Part shown: piece after piece, positions 42,565-52,050 of the stretch | Layout: every line of letters starts with the position of its first letter | Position numbering within the stretch: position 1 is the stretch's first letter | Translations under genes and position numbers: made by a program | Source of the DNA: Bacteroidota bacterium | GTDB taxonomy: Bacteria; Bacteroidota; Bacteroidia; Chitinophagales; Chitinophagaceae | Length of the DNA: 61,066 nucleotides | Reading direction: 5' to 3' | Assembly: GCA_013285915.1 (NCBI GenBank) | Contig: JABDGS010000010.1 | Span: forward strand, 1-61,066 | The notes under the pieces: model-generated | What the model was told of the DNA's origin: nothing | The model's database searches: none | Seen by the model: the letters and a program-made list of their open reading frames with translations, nothing else

Positions 42565-43314
42565 TTATCCCTTCACCTCCCCTTCTAACCTGTGCCCGCA
42601 TACTGCAAAACCGGCCCTTAGCAAAGTTGCTTTTGAAGCGGGGTTGTTTAAACCGCAACGCGCAGCCGGAACCCTGCCTTCCAGGTAGCATGTTTTTTTT
42701 AACTCCTGTATCAGAAAGCTACCGTACCCTTTACGGCGGCTATCCTCTCTTACCTCCATGTACAAGTCGGCGTAGGGAATATTGTAATGCAGCAGAAATC
42801 CGCCTGTTGCAACAACTTCGCCCTCCTGCTCTAAAACATAATCACCTTCCGGCTCACCCTTGTGCTCAAATATATTCTCCCCCGTTTTCTTTGCCCTGAA
42901 AATAACCCCGGGGCATGCAAGCGCGGTTACAGCATTATCTTTAAAAAGTATCGCTTCTGCATTAATATTTTTGGCAAACCTGTAAAGCATCGCTGTTATC
43001 AGGGCATCATTGCTTTGGCATGCAATAAAGCTGGCTTTTGAAACCGGTAAAAGTTTATCAAAAAAAATCTCAGCTATATTTCTAAACGGCGGAATTACAT
43101 AAAATTCAAAAATGGTGTCTCTTTTGTTTCTGTCTGTTTCGCCGTATAATGAACCGTAGCCAGCCATTAAACCGTCAACTAATAATAGGTAATTATCAGC
43201 CCAGTTGCGCGCGTGGTATGAATTACATACAAACTGAAAATTGCCTTCATGTAAAAACAATATTCTCAAAGGTTTTATAGTTTCCTCATCCGCGCGGGTT
43301 ATTGTTATTTCCAT
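42565..43314 (-). CDS. GNAT-family N-acetyltransferase
   Basis: 249 residues. The C-terminal half is a GNAT fold: YVLEQEGEVVATGGFLLHYN, then the acetyl-CoA motif REDSRRKGYGSFLI and LEGRVPAARCGLNNPASKATLL..AGF. The N-terminal half is a second, weaker GNAT-like unit, as in two-domain acetyltransferases. The ATG at 43314 begins MEITITRADE; the open frame runs to 43416 but overlaps the DUF1080 gene region. Substrate unknown. Convergent with the DinB gene (14 bp apart). Confidence 0.82.
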   Translation of the reverse strand: MEITITRADEETIKPLRILFLHEGNFQFVCNSYHARNWADNYLLLVDGLMAGYGSLYGETDRNKRDTIFEFYVIPPFRNIAEIFFDKLLPVSKASFIACQSNDALITAMLYRFAKNINAEAILFKDNAVTALACPGVIFRAKKTGENIFEHKGEPEGDYVLEQEGEVVATGGFLLHYNIPYADLYMEVREDSRRKGYGSFLIQELKKTCYLEGRVPAARCGLNNPASKATLLRAGFAVCGHRLEGEVKG

Positions 43315-43423
43315 ATAATCAGCTACGTTTACTAATAAAATTATATGCATCAAATATAAATAAATGCATTGGCAGCATATACAAATATTCAGTAGCTTCA
43401 TCGTTCCAAAAAACAATCGTCAC

Positions 43424-44062
43424 ATGAAAAAAATTATCTTCCCCTGTATTGTAGTTATATGTGTTTTTGCGGCCACTGCGTTTGCACCAAAAGGCAAAAG
43501 CGGGTGGGTATCGTTATTCGACGGCAAAACAATGAATGACTGGAAAGTGGGCGATAATGCCTCAACTTTTCGTGTTGACAGCGGGATGATAATTGTAAAT
43601 GGCAACACCGCCCACCTGTTTTATAATGGGCCTGTTAACAATCACGATTTTAAAAATTTTGAATTCAAGGCAGATGTTATGACGATGCCCGGCAGTAATT
43701 CGGGTATCTATTTTCATACACAGTTTCAGCAGGGCAGCTGGCCTTCAAAGGGGTATGAAGTTCAGGTAAATAACAGCCACACCGATTGGAAAAGAACCGG
43801 CAGCCTGTACGATATTGTTGATATTAAAGAGAAATATATACAGGACAATGTTTGGTATACCGAGTATATTAAAGTGGTGGGCAAAAGGGTAATTATTAAG
43901 CTGAACGATATTGTGGTGGTTGATTATACCGAGCCTGCCAACCCGTTGCGCCCAAAAGGTGAAGAAGAAAGGCTTATTTCTAACGGTACATTTGCACTGC
44001 AGGGCCACGACCCTAAAAGCAAAGTATATTTTAAAAATATAATGGTGAAGGTGCTGCCATAA
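43424..44062 (+). CDS. exported DUF1080 protein (3-keto-glycoside hydrolase-like)
   Basis: 212 residues with a signal peptide. The concanavalin-like jelly roll is recognised by WVSLFDGKTMNDWK at the start, NFEFKADVMTMPGSNSGIYF in the middle, GYEVQVNN, GSLYDIVD and the C-terminal GTFALQGHDPKSKVYFKNI. DUF1080 domains in Bacteroidota cleave 3-keto-disaccharides or bind glycans. The ATG at 43424 gives the signal peptide. Confidence 0.87.
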   Translation: MKKIIFPCIVVICVFAATAFAPKGKSGWVSLFDGKTMNDWKVGDNASTFRVDSGMIIVNGNTAHLFYNGPVNNHDFKNFEFKADVMTMPGSNSGIYFHTQFQQGSWPSKGYEVQVNNSHTDWKRTGSLYDIVDIKEKYIQDNVWYTEYIKVVGKRVIIKLNDIVVVDYTEPANPLRPKGEEERLISNGTFALQGHDPKSKVYFKNIMVKVLP

Positions 44063-44083
44063 AAGATCGCAATCGCAGGCAAA

Positions 44084-44890
44084 TCATTCATCAATGGTGT
44101 GAAGAATATTGTTCTTTATAACATCATCTAACTTGTCAGCTTCCTGTTTCAGCATTCCAAATATTTCGTTCGTTTCGTTGTCTAATTTGCTGGCATCAAT
44201 AATATCCAGCAACCCCTTAATATTTGCCAGTGGCTGTCTTATTATATGAGAATTGTTAAATGCAATTGCCCGGAATTGCCGGGATTGCTTTTTAATTTTT
44301 TGTATGGCAGGAAGAAAAATAAATATTACTTCAATTATTACTATGGCCAGGGAAAAAGCAGTTAAAAATAATTCTTCTATCTTAAACCGTTCCACCTTCG
44401 CGTCAGAGTTGCCATTTACCGCTGCTATAAATAAATCCAGTTGCTTTACATAGTCTGCCTGTTTCTTCAACAGTAAAACAAATTTGTTATAATTGTCACT
44501 ATCAGAGCTGGCGTTTACCATTACTGCTTTGGAAAATTCCCCGTAAGTAATGTCCATATCATTAAACATCTTAATATAATCCGCATCTTCCTGTACCCTC
44601 TTTTTATCAAGTGCAAGTAATAATTTATGTGTTGTGTAAAAATCGCGCAGTAAGGTATCAAGCGAGGGCTGTGTTAATATACCACCAAGGTTATCGGCTG
44701 CAACATTATTTACCACCTGGTTGGCTAAAACCCGTTGGTGGGTAGCGGCAGCTGTAATTGCCGTATCAGACTTCATGTCGTCAAGGGAATTCTGCAATAA
44801 CAATTGTACTAACACGCACAATACAGTTATGGACAGTGTGAGAACAATAAAGGGTACCAGCAGGATATTGGATTTTTTAATATGTCTCAT
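44084..44890 (-). CDS. truncated sensor-kinase-like membrane protein without ATPase domain
   Basis: About 268 residues: two transmembrane helices (about residues 10-32 and 178-200) around a periplasmic helical sensor domain, then a HisKA-like helical pair beginning SHIIRQPLANIKGLLDIIDA, where His may be the phospho-acceptor. The chain ends there, with no N, G1 or G2 boxes of a HATPase_c domain and no sequence resembling one immediately downstream. The stop is genuine in this frame, so this is either a signalling scaffold or a shortened kinase. The start at ATG 44890 is preferred over TTG at 44902. Confidence 0.72.
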   Translation of the reverse strand: MRHIKKSNILLVPFIVLTLSITVLCVLVQLLLQNSLDDMKSDTAITAAATHQRVLANQVVNNVAADNLGGILTQPSLDTLLRDFYTTHKLLLALDKKRVQEDADYIKMFNDMDITYGEFSKAVMVNASSDSDNYNKFVLLLKKQADYVKQLDLFIAAVNGNSDAKVERFKIEELFLTAFSLAIVIIEVIFIFLPAIQKIKKQSRQFRAIAFNNSHIIRQPLANIKGLLDIIDASKLDNETNEIFGMLKQEADKLDDVIKNNILHTIDE

Positions 44891-45141
44891 TTGTGCTTGC
44901 AATCTTAACCCTCTTTTTTACGTTCGGGCAATGCATTGAATAAAATAAGTTGTGAATATATTCCTTTTTTATAAAAAAAGTTGCCTTGAAAAGCCATTGT
45001 TAAAAACAAATCCCTATCATCCTTTATTTATGAATCCCGTACCAATTTTACGCGATTTTATACCGCAATTCGGCGGTTAAAAAATGAGGTTTTTTTGATT
45101 ATTGATTGATTGCCTTAATATTGCATGGGTTTAAAAATTGC

Positions 45142-45180
45142 TTTTGCATCCTATTTTTGATGCAAAATTGATTTTTTTTA
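45142..45180. terminator. TTTTGCATC/GATGCAAAA hairpin with T-run
   Basis: TTTTGCATC (45142-45150) pairs with GATGCAAAA (45159-45167) across 8 bases, followed by a T-rich stretch. It lies in the 385-bp spacer before topA, so it may end transcription from upstream or form part of the topA leader. Nothing else is supportable in the spacer. Confidence 0.45.
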
Positions 45181-45275
45181 CACCCGCGGTATGGTATTGC
45201 GCAGGCCGGGGTGTAAGTGCACAAAAGCCTGGTTAACGTTACATAGCCGGTAAAAAATTATTACGAAAAAAAGAA

Positions 45276-47612
45276 ATGGCGAAAAATTTATTAATAGTAG
45301 AGTCCCCTGCCAAGGCAAAAACTATTGAAAAGATATTGGGCAGCGATTTTGAGGTTAAAAGTTGTTACGGGCATATACGCGACCTTGAAAAAGACGATAT
45401 GGGCATTGATATTAAAAAAAACTATGCCCCGCGCTATATTGTACCTGAAGACAAACAAAAAGTGGTAGCTGAACTAAAGAAACTGGCTAAAAAAAGTGAC
45501 GAAGTTTGGCTGGCAACGGATGAGGACCGTGAAGGTGAAGCAATAAGCTGGCATTTATGCGAGGTGCTGGGCCTTGACCCCGCAAGTACCAAACGCATTG
45601 TTTTTCATGAAATTACAAAACCGGCAATTCGCGCCGCTGTTGATAATCCACGCACTGTTGACCTTAACCTTGTTAACGCCCAGCAGGCAAGGCGCATTTT
45701 AGACAGGATAGTTGGTTTTGAATTAAGCCCGGTTTTATGGCGTAAAATGAGCATGCGCGGCTCACTGAGTGCCGGGCGCGTGCAAAGTGTGGCAGTGAGG
45801 CTTATAGCCGAACGGGAACGCGAAATAAATGCCTTTAATACTACCAGCAGCTTTAAAATCGAGGCCTTTTTTGCTGCTAATGATATTAATAACAAAAAAG
45901 TAACCTTTAAGGCAGAAGGCAGCAAACAAAACACTGCCGAAGATGCTGAAAAGTTTTTAAAAAGTTGTGCGGGTGCCGGTTATAAAGTAAGAGATATACA
46001 GGTAAAACCCGCACGTAAGTCTCCCGCAGCGCCATTTACTACATCAACCCTGCAGCAGGAAGCAAGCCGTAAAATGGGCTACGGTGTTTTTAAAACCATG
46101 CTGCTGGCGCAAAAACTTTACGAAAGTGGTTATATAACGTATATGCGTACCGACAGTGTAAACCTTAGCGATACCGCGGTGCATGACATTAGGGCCCAGG
46201 TAGGTAAGCAGTACGGTGATAAGTACGCACAGGTACGAAAGTTTAAAAATAAGAACGAGAGTGCCCAGGAAGCACACGAAGCCATTCGCCCCACATACAT
46301 GGAAAATATGACGGTGGATGATACAGATGCAAAAAAATTGTACGAGCTTATTTGGAAACGTACCATGGCCTGCCAGATGGCCGATGCAGAGCTGGAAAAA
46401 ACCACCGCAAAAATTGATATATCAACAAATAAGGCCGAGTTAACGGCCCAGGGCGAGGTATTGAAATTTGATGGTTTTTTAAAAGTGTACATGGAAGACC
46501 ATGACGACGACGAACCTGAGGAGGAAGGCGGTGAAGGTGTACTGCCCCCTTTAAGGGTTGGCCAGCAGCTTGAGTTTAAGGAAATGAAGGCAACTGAGCG
46601 CTTCAGCCGGCCTGCACCAAGATATACGGAAGCCAGCCTTGTAAAAAAGCTGGAAGAACTGGGTATTGGCCGCCCGTCTACCTACGCACCCACCATTTCA
46701 ACCATACTAAAAAGATTGTATGTTGAAAAAAGAGATAAAGAGGGGGTAAAGAGAGATTTCAGGGTGTTGGTGTTACGCGATGACAAAATTTCAAAACAAA
46801 CCGACCAGGAGAATACCGGGGCTGAAAAATCAAAGTTGTTCCCCACTGACCTGGGGCTGGTTGTAACAGATTTTTTAAACCAATACTTTGCCGATGTAAT
46901 GGATTATGGTTTTACCGCCAGCATTGAGCAGGAGTTTGATGAAATTGCCGAAGGCAAGGTAAAATGGACAAAGATGGTAGATGGTTTTTATAAGCCATTT
47001 AAAAAGGATATTGAAAACACGCTGGAAACTGCTGAACGTATTAGAGGTGAACGTGAGTTAGGCATTGAGGCTGGTACAGGCAAACGTATAACAGCGCGCA
47101 TGGGCCGTTACGGCCCGATGGTACAGATCGGGGAAGTTAACGAAGAGGAAAAACCACGTTTTGCCAAGCTAAAATCAACGCAGAGTATAGAAACCATTTC
47201 GCTCGACGAGGCAATGGAGTTGTTTAAGCTGCCGCGCAACCTGGGCAAGTTTGAAGGCGAGGATGTGCTGGTGAATATTGGCCGGTTTGGCCCTTATGCT
47301 TCTCACGACAAAAAATTCTACTCCCTCAACAAAGAAATGGACCCCTATAGCGTAATGCTTGAAGAAGTGGCACCGATGATTGCGGAGAAACGTGTAGCAA
47401 AGGACGAGCGTACCATAAAAGTTTTTGAGAAGGAAAAAATACAACTTTTAAAAGGCCCTTATGGCCCTTACATAAAACAAGGCCTGCGCAATTATAAACT
47501 CAGCAAAGAGCAGCAGGACCGTGTTGCCGATCTGTCCATTGAGGAGGTGAAGCAAATAATGGAGGAAATAAAAGCCAACCCGCCGAAGAAGAAAGGGGCA
47601 AGGAAGAAGTAG
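45276..47612 (+). CDS. topA: DNA topoisomerase I (type IA)
   Basis: 778 residues. It relaxes negative supercoils by single-strand passage. The Toprim domain starts at residue 2 (KNLLIVESPAKAKTIEKIL), with DEDREGEAI around residue 82. The catalytic tyrosine is Y289 in YITYMRTDSVNLS. RPSTYAPTISTIL marks the end of the core. The C-terminal region has glycine- and proline-rich repeat units (GRYGPMVQIG, GRFGPYASHD, GPYGPYIKQG) in place of the E. coli zinc fingers and ends in a lysine-rich tail, as usual in Bacteroidota. Length normal. Confidence 0.95.
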   Translation: MAKNLLIVESPAKAKTIEKILGSDFEVKSCYGHIRDLEKDDMGIDIKKNYAPRYIVPEDKQKVVAELKKLAKKSDEVWLATDEDREGEAISWHLCEVLGLDPASTKRIVFHEITKPAIRAAVDNPRTVDLNLVNAQQARRILDRIVGFELSPVLWRKMSMRGSLSAGRVQSVAVRLIAEREREINAFNTTSSFKIEAFFAANDINNKKVTFKAEGSKQNTAEDAEKFLKSCAGAGYKVRDIQVKPARKSPAAPFTTSTLQQEASRKMGYGVFKTMLLAQKLYESGYITYMRTDSVNLSDTAVHDIRAQVGKQYGDKYAQVRKFKNKNESAQEAHEAIRPTYMENMTVDDTDAKKLYELIWKRTMACQMADAELEKTTAKIDISTNKAELTAQGEVLKFDGFLKVYMEDHDDDEPEEEGGEGVLPPLRVGQQLEFKEMKATERFSRPAPRYTEASLVKKLEELGIGRPSTYAPTISTILKRLYVEKRDKEGVKRDFRVLVLRDDKISKQTDQENTGAEKSKLFPTDLGLVVTDFLNQYFADVMDYGFTASIEQEFDEIAEGKVKWTKMVDGFYKPFKKDIENTLETAERIRGERELGIEAGTGKRITARMGRYGPMVQIGEVNEEEKPRFAKLKSTQSIETISLDEAMELFKLPRNLGKFEGEDVLVNIGRFGPYASHDKKFYSLNKEMDPYSVMLEEVAPMIAEKRVAKDERTIKVFEKEKIQLLKGPYGPYIKQGLRNYKLSKEQQDRVADLSIEEVKQIMEEIKANPPKKKGARKK

Positions 47613-47627
47613 CGTTTGGTTGTATTT

Positions 47628-47762
47628 GGTTCATGGCTCATAGTTCATGGTTCATAGCCAGGAACGATGCGCCTTCTTTATACATAAATAGTTTAAAACA
47701 ACACCAGGCATCAAAGTATTACGTTACCTTCTTGCTATGAACTATTAACCATGAACTATGAA
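47628..47762. repeat. heptamer arrays G, inverted pair (GGTTCAT)x4 / (CTATGAA)x4
   Basis: Left array 47628-47655 has units GGTTCAT, GGCTCAT, AGTTCAT, GGTTCAT and begins 16 bp after the topA stop. Right array 47735-47762 has CTATGAA, CTATTAA, CCATGAA, CTATGAA, the reverse complement type. The two can pair across ~80 bases. The left array has the same family and orientation as array B at 28274. Confidence 0.85.
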
Positions 47763-47854
47763 CAGCCCCCGCCCCCCAACTTCTTCACACCTGTAGAATA
47801 ACTTTAGCTTCTAATTATCAGAAATCTACGTTAGTTTGTAGTTAATATTCTAAG

Positions 47855-48724
47855 ATGCAGGAAAACCGTGAAATATCAGCCTTGTTTACGCTAATCGATG
47901 ACCCGGACGAAGAAGTGTTCAGCACGGTAAGCAACAAGATAGTGGAGTATGGCAAAGGCATTATTCCCAACCTGGAAGATCTTTGGGAAAATACCATTAG
48001 TGAGGATGTGCAAACGAGGATCGAGATGCTTATTCATCGCCTGCATTATTCTGATTTATTGAGGGATATACGCGAATGGGGAAACAGCCCTTACCACGAC
48101 CTGCTTTTTGGTGCTTTACTTGTTTCAAAATTTCAATATCCTGAACTGCAAACCACACCCGTTTTGCAGGAGATTGAAAAAATACGCCGCAATGTATGGC
48201 TTGAATTAAACAGCTTTCTTACACCGCTTGAGCAGGCAAACGTAATTTCAAGCATTGTTTACAACTATTATAATTTAAAAGGTACCGAGGTTGGGTACAC
48301 CAACCCGGATGATTTTTTTATACACAAGGTTTTGCAAAGCAAAAAAGGCAATACTATTAGCAATGGCATATTATATTTAATTCTTGCCGAGTTGCTTGAT
48401 ATGCCTGTACGGGCTATAAACATCCCCAAACAATTTGTACTGGCGTTCTTTCATTCTGATTACGACCCCGCAACGTTTAGTGGTCACCCCCAAACTAAAA
48501 TAAGTTTTTACGTTGATGCCACCACAGGGCAGCCTTTTACACACAGGGATATAGAGAATTATTTTAAACGTATCTCAGTCCCTCCTACTGTTTCCTATTT
48601 CAAGCCTCTCAGCCATAAGCGCGTTATCCAGGTTTTAATTGAGGAATTGGCCAAATGTTTTGAAGCACCGGGCGTGCAGTATAAACGAAATGAGTTACTG
48701 CGCTTGGGTGATGAGTTGGACTGA
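47855..48724 (+). CDS. SirB1-like transglutaminase-fold protein
   Basis: 289 residues. The N-terminal part (LIDDPDEEVFSTVSNKIVEYG) looks like HEAT-type helices, as in SirB1/YchA proteins. The transglutaminase-like core is recognised by NSFLTPLEQANVISSIVYN, GNTISNGILYLILAELLDMPV, where the usual catalytic Cys position appears as Asn or Gly, and SFYVDATTGQPF. Family members are mostly of unknown function, and many are thought to be inactive as enzymes. Cytoplasmic; monocistronic. Confidence 0.78.
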   Translation: MQENREISALFTLIDDPDEEVFSTVSNKIVEYGKGIIPNLEDLWENTISEDVQTRIEMLIHRLHYSDLLRDIREWGNSPYHDLLFGALLVSKFQYPELQTTPVLQEIEKIRRNVWLELNSFLTPLEQANVISSIVYNYYNLKGTEVGYTNPDDFFIHKVLQSKKGNTISNGILYLILAELLDMPVRAINIPKQFVLAFFHSDYDPATFSGHPQTKISFYVDATTGQPFTHRDIENYFKRISVPPTVSYFKPLSHKRVIQVLIEELAKCFEAPGVQYKRNELLRLGDELD

Positions 48725-48820
48725 TGTATTCGTTTAACCTAAGCATTAAGTTCGGATGCTTGGGCAATGCCATCAATTACGGATTAAATAGCCTTGTTCC
48801 TCTATGTTTGTGTTGTATTT

Positions 48821-48912
48821 TTAACACATAGGCGCAATAGGAAACATAGGAACACATAGAAACAGCCCAGGTAAAGAAGGGGACATAGAAAAGCTTCGCT
48901 TTTTGCACATAG
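48821..48912 (-). repeat. dispersed relative of the 24.9 kb tandem repeat (reversed)
   Basis: Contains AACACATAGG, GAAACATAGG, AACACATAGA and the core GACATAGAAAAGCTTCGC, which is the reverse complement of the core in the tandem units at 24901-25375. It has the same AAAAGC-TTC-GCTTTT hairpin. A single copy, here ~97 bp after the SirB1-like gene stop. Confidence 0.75.
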
Positions 48913-49016
48913 TGCGAAGTGTTTTTCTTTCGGGCTTTCTGTGATTAACCTCTTTTCTTTAACACTATATTTAATGCTTGTCCTTTTCCGCAACCATCAA
49001 TCTGCCATCTGTTCCC

Positions 49017-49024
49017 TACCTTTG
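49017..49024 (+). promoter_or_regulatory. candidate -7 box TACCTTTG
   Basis: TAnnTTTG match 19 bp before the ATG at 49044. The same octamer precedes the gene at 22030. No clear -33 box. Confidence 0.35.
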
Positions 49025-49043
49025 CGCCACTAATTACTGTTTT

Positions 49044-49661
49044 ATGAAAAAAGGGTTGTTTTTAATTGGCCTTGTAGTGGTAGCCGTAGCTGTTTATTTT
49101 ATTTTCTTCAACAAAAGTGATAACCCGGCAAATGACGGCCCAAAGCAGCAACCTTTAGCACAAAGCAAAAATACCCCTGCATTTACAACCCCTTTTAATG
49201 CCGTGCTGCAGGCATATTATGGCCTGCATGACGCTTTGGTAAATTGGGACACAGCGCAGGCTTCCGCAAAAGCAAGTTCCTTACAAGGGCTGTTGAATAA
49301 AGTGCCCTTTGATTCTTTAAAAGCTGATAGTTCAGTAATATTGGCTGCAAAAAGCGTGGCATCAAACGTTACTTCAGATTGTATTGGCCTTGCAGGTGAC
49401 TCGGCCATCGCAGATAAAAGAAGGTCATTCGCTGAGCTTTCCGAAAATATGTACAGCCTTTTACAAACCGTTAAGTACGATCAGCAGGTTATTTACCACA
49501 TGCGCTGCCCTATGGCTTTTGGTGAAGACAAAGAAGCTTTTTGGCTGAGTAATATTGACAGTATCATAAACCCTTATATGGGCACAAAGCACCCTAAATA
49601 CCACGCCGCTATGCTGGGTTGCGGCAATGTGCAGGACTCGCTTGATTTTCGTTCAAAATAA
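49044..49661 (+). CDS. membrane-anchored DUF3347 protein
   Basis: 205 residues with an N-terminal hydrophobic helix (GLFLIGLVVVAVAVYFIFF), a Pro/Gln/Ser linker and a DUF3347-type helical domain: AVLQAYYGLHDALVNWD, ASSLQGLL and the closing VIYHMRCPMAFGEDKEAFWLSNIDSIINPYMG. The CPM motif in this family is often thought to bind metal (copper or similar). It is followed after 32 bp by the TonB-dependent receptor, so an operon for metal or nutrient uptake is likely. Confidence 0.8.
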   Translation: MKKGLFLIGLVVVAVAVYFIFFNKSDNPANDGPKQQPLAQSKNTPAFTTPFNAVLQAYYGLHDALVNWDTAQASAKASSLQGLLNKVPFDSLKADSSVILAAKSVASNVTSDCIGLAGDSAIADKRRSFAELSENMYSLLQTVKYDQQVIYHMRCPMAFGEDKEAFWLSNIDSIINPYMGTKHPKYHAAMLGCGNVQDSLDFRSK

Positions 49662-49693
49662 TTATTCGACGCCTCTTTTGAAATTTTGTGCTG

Positions 49694-52048
49694 ATGAAAT
49701 ATTGTATAACCGCGTGCTTCGTTTTTGTAACAGCATTATCATCATTTGCACAACAGAAGTTTACTTTAAATGGCTACGTAAAAGATTCGTTGACCGGTGA
49801 AACACTTATCGGCGCTAATATTGCCGTAACAGGGCAATCAACAGGGATTACCACAAACCAGTATGGCTTTTTTTCTGTTACGTTACCGGGCGGTGAGCAT
49901 CATTTAATTTTCTCTTATATTGGTTACCAGCCACAGGAAACGGTTGTGGATTTCAATGATAATAAAACCGTAAACATACTGCTCGTGCCACTGTCAGCAG
50001 TGCTTAACAATGTTACCGTTTTGGCAAAAAAAAGAGAGAACAATGTAAAAACGGCACAAATGGGTAAGGTTGAGCTTTCCATAGCAACCGTTAAAGCATT
50101 ACCCACATTTTTGGGAGAATCAGATATTTTAAAATCCCTGCAATTGTTGCCCGGCGTGCGCAACGCCGGTGAGGGCAATGCAGGTTTTTATGTACGCGGT
50201 GGTGGTGCAGATCAAAACCTTATTCTGCTTGATGATGCCGTTGTGTATAACACCGGCCACCTGTTCGGTTTTTTTTCCGTCTTCAATTCAGATGCTATTA
50301 AAAGCCTGTCGCTCATAAAGGGCGGCATGCCTGCGCAGTATGGTGGGCGGCTTTCATCTGTAATTGATATCGCCATGAAAGACGGCAATGTTAACAAGCC
50401 TGAAATTGATGCGGGTATAGGGCTTATCGCCTCAAGATTTTCCATACAGGGTCCCATTAAAAAAAATAAGGCCTCTTACATCCTTTCAGCCCGCAGAACT
50501 TATATTGATGCATTGACTGCACCGGCGCTGGCGTCAGGCAATTACAAAGGCTCTGGCTATTATTTTTATGATGTTAATGCTAAAATAAACTACCAGTTCT
50601 CCAACAACGACAGGCTGTATTTAAGCGGATATTTTGGCCGTGACAAATTTGCATTCAATAACCAGGAACGCTCTTTTAAAACATCTATCCCCTGGGGTAA
50701 TGCCACTGGAACACTGCGCTGGAACCACATTTTCAGCAAAAAATTATTCGCAAACACAACACTCGTTTACAATGATTATAACTTTAAGTTTAACGGCGCT
50801 CAGAACGATTTTGCATTTAACCTGTCCTCCGGCATACACGATCTAAACGGCAAGATTGATTTTGATTACTACGCATCCCCAACGCATAAGGTTAAATTTG
50901 GCGCATTGTATACATATCACACTTTCATCCCAAGTGTGTTCAGCGGCAGCCAGGATTCAACAAAGTTTACGCCCAACAGCGCGCAGGAAAAATACGCCAA
51001 TGAGTACGCATTTTACATACAGGATGATTGGGATATAAGCAAGGCAATACGATTAGATTATGGCCTGCGCTACAGTTTGTTTCAACAGGTAGGCAGTTAT
51101 AAGTCTTACACAACAGATGCAAACGGCAATAAAACCGACAGCACAATATATTCCAAAGGGCAAACAGTAAAAACCTATGGCGGTTTAGAGCCGCGGTTTA
51201 CTGTTCGCGTTTCTATAAACGATAACAGTTCTATAAAGGCAGGCATTACACGCAACCTGCAATACATACATCTTGTTAGCAATGCCGGTACTACCCTGCC
51301 AACCGATATTTGGGTGCCCAGCACTTTGCTGGTAAAACCTCAAATTGGCTGGCAGTATGCGGCGGGTTATTTCAGGAATTTTAATAACAACATGTTTGAA
51401 ACATCGCTGGAGCTGTATTATAAAACCATGCAGAACCAGATTGAATATAAAGAAGGCTACACACCCAATACACTCACTGACCCGGAACAATCGTTTGTTT
51501 TTGGCAAAGGCTGGAGTTACGGAGCGGAGTTATTTATAAATAAAGTAAAAGGCCGTTTTACCGGCTGGGTTGGTTATACGCTATCATGGTCATGGAGAAA
51601 ATTTCCTGACTTAAACCAGGGCCTAAAATATCCAAGCCACTACGACCGCAGGCACGATCTTTCTGTGGTTGGCATGTATACTATCAGCGCAAAATGGAAA
51701 GTATCTTCAGTATTTATTTTTGGTACCGGTAATGCCATCTCCCTGCCGGAACGTTTTTATTTTATTGGCGGCGTATTAACACAACAATACAGCGGTATAA
51801 ACCAATACCGCATGAAGCCTTATAACCGGCTCGACCTTTCAGCAACCTACACGCCAACGCCAAAAAAGCCGCGTAAACGCACTACAAACTGGGTGTTTAG
51901 TATATATAATGTGTACAGCAGGTTAAACCCCTACTTTTATTATTTTAGCCAGGAAGGTTCAGCATCAAACGGCACCTTAAACGTAAGCGCTAAACAGGTT
52001 TCCTTATTCCCTATCATCCCATCCGTTACCTGGAACCTGCATTTTTAA
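49694..52048 (+). CDS. TonB-dependent outer-membrane receptor with N-terminal carboxypeptidase-like domain
   Basis: 784 residues. A signal peptide ends near SSFAQ. Then comes a carboxypeptidase-regulatory-like domain (TLNGYVKDSLTGETLIGANI...GFFSVTLPGG), a plug domain with the conserved VRNAGEGNAGFYVRGGGADQ, LLDD and GGMPAQYGGRLSSVIDI, and a 22-strand barrel ending in WNLHF with aromatic-rich strands. No SusD partner follows, so a SusC-type glycan role is not supported; metal or siderophore uptake is more consistent with the upstream DUF3347 gene. The ATG at 49694 is preferred over GTG at 49688. Confidence 0.9.
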   Translation: MKYCITACFVFVTALSSFAQQKFTLNGYVKDSLTGETLIGANIAVTGQSTGITTNQYGFFSVTLPGGEHHLIFSYIGYQPQETVVDFNDNKTVNILLVPLSAVLNNVTVLAKKRENNVKTAQMGKVELSIATVKALPTFLGESDILKSLQLLPGVRNAGEGNAGFYVRGGGADQNLILLDDAVVYNTGHLFGFFSVFNSDAIKSLSLIKGGMPAQYGGRLSSVIDIAMKDGNVNKPEIDAGIGLIASRFSIQGPIKKNKASYILSARRTYIDALTAPALASGNYKGSGYYFYDVNAKINYQFSNNDRLYLSGYFGRDKFAFNNQERSFKTSIPWGNATGTLRWNHIFSKKLFANTTLVYNDYNFKFNGAQNDFAFNLSSGIHDLNGKIDFDYYASPTHKVKFGALYTYHTFIPSVFSGSQDSTKFTPNSAQEKYANEYAFYIQDDWDISKAIRLDYGLRYSLFQQVGSYKSYTTDANGNKTDSTIYSKGQTVKTYGGLEPRFTVRVSINDNSSIKAGITRNLQYIHLVSNAGTTLPTDIWVPSTLLVKPQIGWQYAAGYFRNFNNNMFETSLELYYKTMQNQIEYKEGYTPNTLTDPEQSFVFGKGWSYGAELFINKVKGRFTGWVGYTLSWSWRKFPDLNQGLKYPSHYDRRHDLSVVGMYTISAKWKVSSVFIFGTGNAISLPERFYFIGGVLTQQYSGINQYRMKPYNRLDLSATYTPTPKKPRKRTTNWVFSIYNVYSRLNPYFYYFSQEGSASNGTLNVSAKQVSLFPIIPSVTWNLHF

Positions 52049-52050
52049 GA

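Noticed and set aside
48802-48993. 63-residue open frame on the minus strand
   Set aside because: It translates a dispersed repeat of the TATGTG family.
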